A DNA stretch of 37,287 nt from CAYZJV01 sp964478945 (lineage in GTDB: Bacteria; Spirochaetota; Spirochaetia; Sphaerochaetales; Sphaerochaetaceae): assembly GCA_964478945.1 (NCBI GenBank), contig CAYZJV010000024.1:1-37287 (forward strand), written 5' to 3'. Positions 24,815 through 33,459 of the stretch are shown here, piece after piece. The notes under the pieces are model-generated. The model did no database searches. It saw only the letters and a list, made by a program, of their open reading frames with translations, and had not been told where the DNA came from. Position numbers and translations under genes: made by a program. Every line of letters begins with the position of its first letter. The stretch's first letter is position 1.

Positions 24815-26221
24815 TCAGATTTTCATGAGGTGCTTGTGGACTTCATTTGCACACTCCCTGCCCTCGGCGATCGCCCTCACCACCAAAGAAGGACCGGACG
24901 AGGCATCACCGGCGATGAACACCTTATCTCCCGCTTGATACCTATCGGCCAGAATATTTCCTCTCGCATCCATAGGCAATCCGAAGCTCTTGGCAAGAAG
25001 GGAATCCTTGTCCGGGACGAAACCCATGCTCAACAACACCAGATCGGCATCCAACACAAACTCGGTTCCCGACTTTTCCCCATAGCCACCATCCTTCCAT
25101 TCCAGTTCCACACAGGAGAGATTCTTCACAGAACCACCTTCTCCCATGAAGGCTTTCGTACCTATACTCCAAAGTCGGGTTCCTCCCTCTTCATGTGAAG
25201 ATGAGGTACGGAGGATTTTCGGCCATTGTGGCCAAGGATTGTCCTCCGACCGATCTGATGGAGGTTTTGGCAACAGTTCGATTTGGGTTACCGAAGCACA
25301 CCCCCTCCTCAGTACCGAACCCACGCAATCCGAGCCAGTATCGCCTCCTCCGATCACCACCACATGGGCTCCCTTCGGATCGATGGTCTGCTTTGGATCG
25401 ACTTCTTCCCCAAGCACCATTCTGGTCTGTTGGGTGAGGAAATCGACTGCGAAGTGAATTCCTTCCAGTTCTCGCCCAGGTATAGGCAGATCACGCGGTT
25501 TTTGGGTTCCCGTCGCGATCACTACAGCATCGAACTTGTCCAAAAGATACCTCGAAGAGATGTCGGAGCCCACATCCACCTTGGTTTCAAAGACCACTCC
25601 TTCCGCAACCAATTGGGCTATACGTCGATCCACCACCCCCTTCTCAAGCTTGAAGTTCGGAATACCATACATCAACAAGCCACCGATACGGTCCTCCTTC
25701 TCAAACACCACCACTTCATGTCCCAGTCGCCGCAACTGCTGGGCTGTGGCCAGTCCCGCCGGTCCTGAGCCGACGATCGCAACACGCTTGCCACTTTCCA
25801 CCTCGGGAGGTTCGGGAACAATCCAACCCATCTCCCATCCATGTTCCGCGATTCGCAATTCGATCTGTTGGCACACCGAGGCGGAAAAGTTCACAGACAG
25901 TGTGCAGGAAGCTTCACAAAGGGCGGGACAGATCCTTCCGGTGATCTCGGGGAAATTGTTCGTGGAATGGAGAATATCCAACGCTTCCCGCCAAGCTCCG
26001 TGCGCGATAGCATCGGAATAATCGGGGATCCTGTTTGCCACCGGACACCCATGGAGATGGCAGAAGGGAACACCACAATCCATACATCTATCGGCTTGCA
26101 ACACAACGATATCCTCAGCAAGGGGAATCTTCACCTGATCGAAATCTTCGATCCTGGTCTTCACTTCGCGATAGGAGGGATCGATCCGTGCAATCCTCTT
26201 GAATCCATCATATTCAGACAA
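24815..26221 (-). CDS. gltD: Glutamate synthase small subunit
   Basis: A 468-residue NADPH- and FAD-binding subunit supplying electrons to GltB. The N-terminal iron-sulfur domain has CMDCGVPFCHLHGCPVAN and GRICPALCEASC. The FAD-binding Rossmann motif is VAIVGSGPAGLATAQQL, the NADPH one VVVIGGGDTGSDC, and FIAGDASSGPSLVVRAIAEG closes the flavin site. The start is TTG 26221, four bases after GGAGGTG, and it overlaps the gltB end by eight bases; the frame is open upstream but the family start fits here. It is the last gene of glnN-gltB-gltD. Confidence 0.93.
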   Translation of the reverse strand: MSEYDGFKRIARIDPSYREVKTRIEDFDQVKIPLAEDIVVLQADRCMDCGVPFCHLHGCPVANRIPDYSDAIAHGAWREALDILHSTNNFPEITGRICPALCEASCTLSVNFSASVCQQIELRIAEHGWEMGWIVPEPPEVESGKRVAIVGSGPAGLATAQQLRRLGHEVVVFEKEDRIGGLLMYGIPNFKLEKGVVDRRIAQLVAEGVVFETKVDVGSDISSRYLLDKFDAVVIATGTQKPRDLPIPGRELEGIHFAVDFLTQQTRMVLGEEVDPKQTIDPKGAHVVVIGGGDTGSDCVGSVLRRGCASVTQIELLPKPPSDRSEDNPWPQWPKILRTSSSHEEGGTRLWSIGTKAFMGEGGSVKNLSCVELEWKDGGYGEKSGTEFVLDADLVLLSMGFVPDKDSLLAKSFGLPMDARGNILADRYQAGDKVFIAGDASSGPSLVVRAIAEGRECANEVHKHLMKI

Positions 26222-29200
26222 CGTACACCTCCTCGGTAGCCGAGATCGTCTCATCATCCCGATTCTCATTCATCTTCATTCTTTCCAACACCTTCCTATA
26301 TTCAAGCGGAACAATCTTCACGAACAGGGGGTATTGTGCTTCCCAGTCGGCGAGTATGGTGGAAGCCACCCTACTGCCGGTCAAACGCAAGTGGGACTCT
26401 ATGAGTGTCCTGAGCCGTACACGGTCCTCCTTGTCCCACACTCCTTCCAATTCGACCATGTCGAGATTGCATCGTGTATCGAACAACTCGGAGGGATCGT
26501 GCACATAGGCGATACCACCACTCATCCCTGCGGCGAAGTTCTTCCCTGTCGGTCCAAGCACCACCACAGTCCCTCCTGTCATGTACTCGCACCCATGGTC
26601 CCCCACACCTTCAACCACGGCAACAGCACCGCTATTGCGTACGGCAAACCGTTCTCCAGCCATTCCATTGATGTATGCTTCTCCCGAAGTGGCACCGTAG
26701 AGCGCCACATTGCCACATATAATGTTCCGTTCCGGTCGAAATCGGGCATTGTCGGGGGGAAGCACCACGATCGAGCCTCCACTCAGGCCCTTACCCAGAT
26801 AATCGTTGGCTTCTCCACTCAGCCGCAACGACAACCCTTTCACCAGAAACGCTCCGAAACTCTGTCCCGCCGATCCATGGAAATCGAGGCTCAACAAATG
26901 TTCGGCAAGTGGTGTATTGGAGAATCTCACCGCCATTTCCCCGCTCAACGCAGCTCCCACGGTCCTGTCGGTATTGTGCACCGGCAGGTTTATGGTCTTC
27001 GGCTTCGGATCATCCCAAAACCTCCTCAATCTCCGTTCGAGTTGTACATCGAGAGGAGACTTCTCCACATGGTGCCCCTGTAGCTTGTGGCAAAGAGGTT
27101 GGCCAACGGCAACATGCTCGGAGCGTAGGATCGCCTGTAGATCCATCCGAAAGGTGCGAGGCCTTGCTTCGTTGTTCCGCTGTGTCAGCAGATCGACACG
27201 GCCGACCATCTCTTCAACCGTCCTGAATCCCAACATTGCCATATGTTCCCGGTATTCCTGTGCCACGAACTTGAGGAAGTTGACGATGAAATCGGCTTTG
27301 CCTCTGAAGTGTTTCCTCAACTGGGGATCTTGTGAGGCGACTCCGAATGGACAGGTATTGAGATGACACTTGCGTACCATCATGCATCCGAGGGTGATGA
27401 GCAAAGAGGTGCCGAAACCGAATTCCTCAGCTCCAAGCAAGGTGGCTATCGCAAGATCCCGGCCTGTCTTGAGATGTCCATCCACCTGTACGATTGCCCG
27501 TTCCCGCAGCTGATTGATCACCAGTGCTTGTTGTGTCTCGGCAAGACCAAGTTCCCAAGGAAGTCCGGCATGACGAATGGCGGTAAGTGGAGAAGCTCCC
27601 GTACCACCATTCTGACCGGAGATGAGCACTCGATCGGCCTTCGCCTTCACCACACCGGATGCAATGGTTCCCACTCCCGCTTCCGAGACCAATTTTACCG
27701 AGATCTCCGCGTTGGGATTCACTTTGCGAAGATCTGATATCAATTGGGAAAGATCCTCGATCGAATAGATGTCATGATGTGGAGGAGGCGATATCAGTGT
27801 CACACCCGGTATCGTATGACGTATCTTTGCGATATAGTCGGTGACTTTGTTGCCCGGCAACTGTCCCCCTTCGCCGGGTTTCGCTCCCTGGGCCATTTTG
27901 ATCTGCAACTCGTCGGCGCTCATCAGATACGTGGTGGTGACTCCGAACCTTCCCGATGCGATCTGTTTGATCCTCGAACGCATCGAATCTCCATTGGGAA
28001 GGGGAATCGCACGGTCGGGATCCTCTCCCCCTTCTCCACTGTTGCTCTTCGCTCCCAAGCGATTCATGGCGATCGCCACCGTCTCGTGGGCTTCCTTGCC
28101 TATCGAGCCGATCGACATGGCCGCCGATACGAACCGCTTGGTGATCGATTCCACCGGTTCCACTTCCTCGATATCGATCGGTTGACATTCGACGAAATCG
28201 AGCAGTCCCCGCAATTCCCCGTTGTGTCTGTAGGATTCGTCCATCAATTTGGAGAATTCCTTGAACAACGAATAATCGTTGGCCCTGGTGGCTTGTTGGA
28301 GAAGACTGATTGCTTCGGGGGACCAATAATGGCGTTCGGCTCCACGTCGGAACCGATAGGCCCCTCCCGGTTGTCGCAATTTCGGACCTTTGCTTGTGAT
28401 CGGAAATGCCTGTTGATGTCTGAATAGTATATCTTCGGCAAGTTCCGACAAGCCTATTCCGCCCACCCGGGACACCGTACCTTGGAAATAATGGTCGATG
28501 ATTTCACTTCCCAAACCAATTGCTTCGAATATCTGGGTGTTGAAGAAACTATGGAGGGTGGAGATTCCCATTCGGCTGAAGGTCTTCAACAATCCCTTCT
28601 TCACCGCATTCACGTAGTTGTCGGCGGCAACCTCGGCACTCAGTCCCTCCAGCTTCCCCTCCTGCACAAGTTGCTTCACTGTGGCGAATGCAACGTAGGG
28701 AGAGATCGCATCGCACCCGAATGCAAGATGGAGGGCATAGTGGAACACTTCCCGCACCTCCCCGGTCTCCACGATGATTCCGATTCGTCCCCTGAGCTTC
28801 TTCTCCAGCATATATTGGTGCAAACCTGATACCGCCAACAATGAAGGAACAGGAGCCCTGTTTCTTCCTGCGTTCGCATCTGTGAGTATCATGAGTGCGA
28901 CCCCTTGGTTCGCATACTCCTCGGCTTCTTTGCAGATTCTGGCCATCGTTTCCTTGATGCCATCGGAAGGATCGTCGATGGCAAAGGTGATGTCGATATC
29001 GGCGGTCTGTAGATCCTGGTGGGTATTGTTGCGGATTCGCGCCATATCCCTCGCACTCAAGATCGGGTGGTTGAGTTTCAGACTTCTGTACTGCCTCTGG
29101 TCGATATCCAAGGGGTTGCTTTCGTTTTCGATGTAACTCTCCAACGACATCATCAGCTGTTCACGCAACGGATCGATCGGGGGGTTGGTCACTTGGGCGA

Positions 29201-30800
29201 ACATCTGCTTGAAATAGGAGAAGAGCAAGTGGGTATGTTCCGAAAATACGGCCAAACCAGTATCATTTCCCATCGAACCGATCGCCTCTTGCCCCTTCGC
29301 TGCCATCGGTGTGATGATGGTCTTCAGATCCTCGTCGGTGTATCCGAACAGAATTTGCTTTTCCAACAACTCCTGTGGTTCCATTCCGCGTACACCAGAA
29401 GGAGCGAACAATCCCCTCAACTCGATCCTGCTGTCCATCACCCATCTTCTGTAGGGATATTGTCGCGACAACTTCGCCTTGATGACATTGTCGGGAACGA
29501 TGCAATGATGTTTCAGATCGACCAGAAACATCTTGCCGGGATGCAATCTTCCTTTGGTCCTCACCTTCTCCACCGGGATATCCAGCACACCCGTTTCCGA
29601 AGCCAGAACCACCAACCCGTCCTGGGTGATGGTATACCTGGCGGGACGCAATCCATTGCGATCCAGCGTCGCACCCACATACCGTCCATCGGTGAATACC
29701 ACCGCCGCAGGCCCATCCCACGGTTCCATCAGTATCGAATGGTATTCGTAGAAGGCTCTCTTGTCGGCACTCATTTGAATTTCCGGCGCATAGGCTTCGG
29801 GGATCATCATCATCATGACATGGGGTATGCTGCGTCCAGCCATGGTGAATAGCTCCAAGACATTGTCGAATACCGCCGAATCGCTCCCTGCATCCTCGAT
29901 GATGGGAGTAATCTTCTCCAGGTCTTCTCCAATCATCTTTGAAGACATGAAACCCTCGCGGGCACGTTGTCGGTTGATGTTGCCCCGCAATGTGTTTATC
30001 TCACCATTGTGGGCCAAATGCCTGAAGGGCTGGGCAAGATGCCATTGGGGAAGGGTGTTCGTACTGAATCGGGAATGGACGATGCAAAACGCACTGGAAA
30101 AATCGGGATCGGTAAAATCGGTGAAATAGTTCGCCACTTGTTTTCCAGTCAACATCCCTTTGTAGACCACCATCGTGTGGCTCAGACTGCAGATATAGAA
30201 CCGTCCGGCAGCAAGTTTCTCCTGTTGCCCCACCCTCTTTTCGATGCTCCTTCTCAGTACGAACAGTTTCCTCTGCAGTCCTTCATCGGATTCCATCGCA
30301 GTGGAAAGGAATACCTGACGAATGGAGGGTTCGGTCTCCGAGGCAAAAGTGCCGAGGATGGTCGAATCGACCGGTACGCCGCGCCATCCAAGCACAGGAA
30401 AACCCGCCTCTGCAGCCAGCATCTCCACCACTTCGACACATCTTGAGGCGATAAGGTCATCCTTGGGCAAAAAGATCATGCCCACCGCGTAGCGATGCAG
30501 TGGTGGAAGCGGCAAATCGGGAAGTTCCTTGCGGAAGAAGGCATCCGGCAATTGTACCATGACACCCGCTCCATCACCCGTTTTCGCATCACCTCCCACC
30601 GCCCCACGGTGTTCCATATTCCCCAAGACACATAACCCATCGACAACGATACTGTGTCTCGGCATACCATCGAGGTGGGCAATGAAGCCCACCCCACAAC
30701 TGTCATGCTCGAATTCGGTACGATAAAGCCCATACGATCCCTGTGACAGTGTCCTTTGTCGAATCCTCTCGATGGAATTGTCTGCTTGGTGTGGTTGCAT
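26214..30800 (-). CDS. gltB: Glutamate synthase large subunit
   Basis: A 1528-residue enzyme that turns glutamine and 2-oxoglutarate into two glutamates. The class II glutaminase domain begins at Cys35 in EHDSCGVGFIAHLDG, so the first 34 residues are a probable propeptide removed to expose the nucleophile; NGEINTLRGN is its ammonia-site loop. The central and FMN synthase domains follow, with LISGQNGGTGASPLTA. The [3Fe-4S] motif is C-x5-C-x4-C in CMMVRKCHLNTCPFG, and the C-terminal GXGXG beta-helix runs over the last 250 residues (GGSIVV, GEAYINGMAGERFAVRNSG). ATG 30800 has GGAGG four bases upstream. It sits 16 bases after glnN. Confidence 0.96.
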   Translation of the reverse strand: MQPHQADNSIERIRQRTLSQGSYGLYRTEFEHDSCGVGFIAHLDGMPRHSIVVDGLCVLGNMEHRGAVGGDAKTGDGAGVMVQLPDAFFRKELPDLPLPPLHRYAVGMIFLPKDDLIASRCVEVVEMLAAEAGFPVLGWRGVPVDSTILGTFASETEPSIRQVFLSTAMESDEGLQRKLFVLRRSIEKRVGQQEKLAAGRFYICSLSHTMVVYKGMLTGKQVANYFTDFTDPDFSSAFCIVHSRFSTNTLPQWHLAQPFRHLAHNGEINTLRGNINRQRAREGFMSSKMIGEDLEKITPIIEDAGSDSAVFDNVLELFTMAGRSIPHVMMMMIPEAYAPEIQMSADKRAFYEYHSILMEPWDGPAAVVFTDGRYVGATLDRNGLRPARYTITQDGLVVLASETGVLDIPVEKVRTKGRLHPGKMFLVDLKHHCIVPDNVIKAKLSRQYPYRRWVMDSRIELRGLFAPSGVRGMEPQELLEKQILFGYTDEDLKTIITPMAAKGQEAIGSMGNDTGLAVFSEHTHLLFSYFKQMFAQVTNPPIDPLREQLMMSLESYIENESNPLDIDQRQYRSLKLNHPILSARDMARIRNNTHQDLQTADIDITFAIDDPSDGIKETMARICKEAEEYANQGVALMILTDANAGRNRAPVPSLLAVSGLHQYMLEKKLRGRIGIIVETGEVREVFHYALHLAFGCDAISPYVAFATVKQLVQEGKLEGLSAEVAADNYVNAVKKGLLKTFSRMGISTLHSFFNTQIFEAIGLGSEIIDHYFQGTVSRVGGIGLSELAEDILFRHQQAFPITSKGPKLRQPGGAYRFRRGAERHYWSPEAISLLQQATRANDYSLFKEFSKLMDESYRHNGELRGLLDFVECQPIDIEEVEPVESITKRFVSAAMSIGSIGKEAHETVAIAMNRLGAKSNSGEGGEDPDRAIPLPNGDSMRSRIKQIASGRFGVTTTYLMSADELQIKMAQGAKPGEGGQLPGNKVTDYIAKIRHTIPGVTLISPPPHHDIYSIEDLSQLISDLRKVNPNAEISVKLVSEAGVGTIASGVVKAKADRVLISGQNGGTGASPLTAIRHAGLPWELGLAETQQALVINQLRERAIVQVDGHLKTGRDLAIATLLGAEEFGFGTSLLITLGCMMVRKCHLNTCPFGVASQDPQLRKHFRGKADFIVNFLKFVAQEYREHMAMLGFRTVEEMVGRVDLLTQRNNEARPRTFRMDLQAILRSEHVAVGQPLCHKLQGHHVEKSPLDVQLERRLRRFWDDPKPKTINLPVHNTDRTVGAALSGEMAVRFSNTPLAEHLLSLDFHGSAGQSFGAFLVKGLSLRLSGEANDYLGKGLSGGSIVVLPPDNARFRPERNIICGNVALYGATSGEAYINGMAGERFAVRNSGAVAVVEGVGDHGCEYMTGGTVVVLGPTGKNFAAGMSGGIAYVHDPSELFDTRCNLDMVELEGVWDKEDRVRLRTLIESHLRLTGSRVASTILADWEAQYPLFVKIVPLEYRKVLERMKMNENRDDETISATEEVYVV

Positions 30801-30816
30801 GCATCCTCCAATTGAT

Positions 30817-32940
30817 CTACAAGCTGAACAACATGTCCCCGTAGGAGGGGTACGGCCAATAGGCCTTGTCGGTCAAATGTTCCAGCGCATCGACATGAAT
30901 TCTCAATTCCTCCATCAAGGGAACCACCTCTTTGTGATAGGAATTGGCTTGTACCAAGGCATCTTCATCTTTGCCAATCGCACTGGCTATGGCGTGTTCC
31001 AATGTATTGCTGGTATTGAGAGCCGCCTCGAGATGTGCGAATAGATTCTCAGCGAGCAGCTTCTGTGAAACGGGTTCCATACCGAACCGCCGTTGGGCAT
31101 CCATCGACTCCAGCACCTCCTGCAGATAGCGATTCGCCGCCGGGAGTGCCATCCGGGAGGCCATCTCCACCATGAGATTGGCTTCAATACGCAACTGCCC
31201 CGAGTAGTTCTCAAGATAGATATCCTTTCTCGAACGCAATTCGGCTGCACTGAATACTCCATGTTTCTCGAACAAAGCCACATACTCGGGATCGTCCAGA
31301 TGGGAGAGTGCCTGCACTGTATGTGAAAGATTGGGCAAACCCCTCTTTTCGGCCTCATCCAACCACTGTGCGGAATATCCATTCCCATTGAAGATGATTC
31401 TCTTGTGACCGGTATAGAATTCCTTCACGATACGTTTCACCTCTTCCATCGTATCGGAGGCCTTCTCCAATCGAGTGGCGACATCGGAGAGCACTTCCGC
31501 GACCGCGACGTTGAGCATCGTATTGGGGCTTGCGAGCGATTGCGACGAACCGACCATCCGGAACTCGAACTTGTTTCCTGTGAACGCAAAGGGAGAGGTA
31601 CGGTTTCGGTCCGTATCATCGAGTGGGAATGTGGGAATGGTCGTAAGACCCAATTCAACCCGTTTCCCATCACGCTTCACCAATGGTCGCTCTTCGGCTA
31701 TGCAGTCGAGAATATCGGTGAGCCTGTCACCGAGATAGAGCGATACCACCGCTGGTGGTGCTTCATTGGCTCCAAGACGGTGGTCGTTCCCACTTGTTGC
31801 CGCGGAAAGTCGCAACAGGGTACCATAATCGTCGACGGCTTTGATCACCGAGGTAAGGAAGAGGAGAAATTGTGCATTCTCCTCCGGACTATCTCCCGGC
31901 TTGAGGAGATTCTGTCCATCATCGGTAGCGATGGACCAGTTGTTGTGCTTTCCCGAACCATTCACACCGGCAAACGGTTTTTCATGAAGCAGTGCCACCA
32001 GACCATGGTGCCTCGCGACATTCTTGATTGTCTCCATGAGCAACTGATTGGTATCGGTGGAAATGTTGGCCGATTCGTATACCGTGGCGATCTCAAACTG
32101 ATTGGGAGCAACTTCATTGTGCTGTGTCTTCGCCGAGATACCCAATCTCCACAGTTCGTAGTTCAATTCCTTCATGAATAGGCCGATCCTCTCTTTGATT
32201 GCTCCAAAGTAGTGGTCGTCCATTTCTTGACCTTTGGCGCTCATGGCCCCGAAGACAGTCCTTCCGCAGAGCTTGAGATCAGGTCGACGATCATAGTACT
32301 CCTCATCGATAAGGAAATATTCCTGCTCGGGACCGACGTTGGTGAAGACTCGGTTGCACGTGGTGTTGCCCAGCGCCCTGAGCACCCTCATCGCCTCTTT
32401 GTTGATTGCAGACATCGAACGCAAAAGAGGGACCTTCTTGTCCAGGGCTTCACCGGTGTAGGAGACGAACGCCGTGGGAATCGTAAGGGTCTTCACCCCT
32501 TGGATGTCCTTCACCACCGCGGGACTGCTGGTGTCCCATGCGGTATAGCCGCGGGCCTCGAAAGTTGCTCTCAAACCACCGTTGGGAAATGAGGATGCAT
32601 CCGGTTCGCCTTGTATCAACTCCTTGCCGGAGAACTCGAGCAACACCGAACCGTCGGGACGGGGAGAGATGAACGAATCGTGTTTTTCAGCGGTCAAGCC
32701 GGTCAACGGTTGGAACCAGTGGGTGAAGTGGGTTGCTCCCCGCTCAATGGCCCAATCCTTCATCGCATTGGCCACGACCTCGGCAACTTGCGCCGACAGC
32801 TGTTTCGCACCTTGCTGGACTGCCTTCAACTCATGATGGACGTTCCCGGGAAGTCGCTCCCTCATCACCGCATCACTGAAACAGTTTTCGCCATATACCT
32901 CCATCAAAGAGGTCTTCGTATAATCGATGCATTCGGACAT
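30817..32940 (-). CDS. glnN: Glutamine synthetase type III
   Basis: A 707-residue type III glutamine synthetase, a dodecamer of large subunits found in Bacteroidetes, some cyanobacteria and anaerobes. Family marks: VGPEQEYFLID (metal-binding Glu residues), AKTQHNEVAPNQFEIA, HEKPFAGVNGSGKHNNWS (the ammonium/ATP loop with catalytic His), and NRTSPFAFTGNKFEFRM. It assimilates ammonia into glutamine. ATG 32940 has AAAGGAG ten bases upstream. A sigma-54 promoter is 37-53 bases before it, and gltBD follow at a 16-base gap, so a GS-GOGAT operon is transcribed as one unit. No type I glnA is in the window. Confidence 0.96.
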   Translation of the reverse strand: MSECIDYTKTSLMEVYGENCFSDAVMRERLPGNVHHELKAVQQGAKQLSAQVAEVVANAMKDWAIERGATHFTHWFQPLTGLTAEKHDSFISPRPDGSVLLEFSGKELIQGEPDASSFPNGGLRATFEARGYTAWDTSSPAVVKDIQGVKTLTIPTAFVSYTGEALDKKVPLLRSMSAINKEAMRVLRALGNTTCNRVFTNVGPEQEYFLIDEEYYDRRPDLKLCGRTVFGAMSAKGQEMDDHYFGAIKERIGLFMKELNYELWRLGISAKTQHNEVAPNQFEIATVYESANISTDTNQLLMETIKNVARHHGLVALLHEKPFAGVNGSGKHNNWSIATDDGQNLLKPGDSPEENAQFLLFLTSVIKAVDDYGTLLRLSAATSGNDHRLGANEAPPAVVSLYLGDRLTDILDCIAEERPLVKRDGKRVELGLTTIPTFPLDDTDRNRTSPFAFTGNKFEFRMVGSSQSLASPNTMLNVAVAEVLSDVATRLEKASDTMEEVKRIVKEFYTGHKRIIFNGNGYSAQWLDEAEKRGLPNLSHTVQALSHLDDPEYVALFEKHGVFSAAELRSRKDIYLENYSGQLRIEANLMVEMASRMALPAANRYLQEVLESMDAQRRFGMEPVSQKLLAENLFAHLEAALNTSNTLEHAIASAIGKDEDALVQANSYHKEVVPLMEELRIHVDALEHLTDKAYWPYPSYGDMLFSL

Positions 32941-32976
32941 GGTAGGTGTTCTCCTTTCAAATGGTTTAAATAGTAC

Positions 32977-32993
32977 AAGCAATAACCATGCCA
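32977..32993 (-). promoter_or_regulatory. Sigma-54 promoter of glnN-gltB-gltD
   Basis: Minus-strand TGGCATGGTTATTGCTT: the -24 GG (32992-32991) and -12 GC (32980-32979) have the obligatory GG-N10-GC spacing, and 11 of the 12 conserved positions of TGGCACG-N4-TTGCT match. The start should be near 32967, giving a leader of about 27 bases. Confidence 0.9.
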
Positions 32994-33033
32994 ACTCTTA
33001 CATATTGTTTTCATGTAATAAATTATTAAATTT

Positions 33034-33090
33034 GATAAAAAATCTGGGCGTTCATGAATCCTACATGAATGTAGGAGAGAAGCCCAGATT
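33034..33090 (-). terminator. Terminator of amtB-glnK enclosing an enhancer site
   Basis: On the minus strand AATCTGGGC (33090-33082, complement) pairs with GCCCAGATT (33049-33041), followed at once by a T-run (TTTTTATC, to 33034). The loop contains a second, 8-bp hairpin that is also dyad a of the enhancer. It would stop transcripts coming from glnK before the glnN promoter. Confidence 0.7.
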
Positions 33091-33107
33091 CCTACCAAAA
33101 TGTAGGA
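33059..33107. promoter_or_regulatory. Tandem TCCTAC-N6-GTAGGA dyads upstream of glnN
   Basis: Two exact copies of TCCTAC-N6-GTAGGA at 33059-33076 and 33090-33107, centres 31 bp apart, i.e. three helical turns. They lie about 100 and 131 bases before the predicted glnN start, the usual place for a sigma-54 enhancer. The second abuts the glnK stop codon. Confidence 0.8.
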
Positions 33108-33449
33108 CTAGCCGATTGCTGTGGAACCAGTATCCCGGTTGCGGATCCGAATGCATTGCTCCACGGGAAGCACAAAGATCTTGCCATCCCCTATGGTATT
33201 CGTTCCTGCTCCCACGAGGATCGCTTCAATGGTCGAATCGATGAAATCCTCATTCACCGCGATCTCGATGCGCACCTTTCTCAACAGGTTCACTTCGATA
33301 TCCACTCCACGATACATCTCGGTGTAGCCCTTCTGCTGTCCGCATCCCAAGGCATTGGTCACCGAAATCTTGAAGATTTCCCGCTTGTAGAGTTCCTGTT
33401 TCACCGCAGTCAGTTTTTCCGGTTGTACATAGGCTATGATCAGTTTCAT
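33108..33449 (-). CDS. glnK: PII signal protein of the GlnK type
   Basis: A 113-residue PII protein that senses 2-oxoglutarate and ATP/ADP and plugs the AmtB channel. The T-loop GCGQQKGYTEMYRG aligns with E. coli residues 37-48 and the B-loop GDGKIFVLPVEQCIRIRN is intact. At position 51, where E. coli carries the uridylylated tyrosine, this protein has Ile (VDIEV), so control by a GlnD enzyme at that residue is impossible and ligand binding must suffice, unless another residue is modified. ATG 33449 has GGAGGAG three bases upstream and is 10 bases after amtB. It is the second gene of that operon. Some would name it glnB. Confidence 0.93.
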   Translation of the reverse strand: MKLIIAYVQPEKLTAVKQELYKREIFKISVTNALGCGQQKGYTEMYRGVDIEVNLLRKVRIEIAVNEDFIDSTIEAILVGAGTNTIGDGKIFVLPVEQCIRIRNRDTGSTAIG

Positions 33450-33459
33450 CTTCTCCTCC

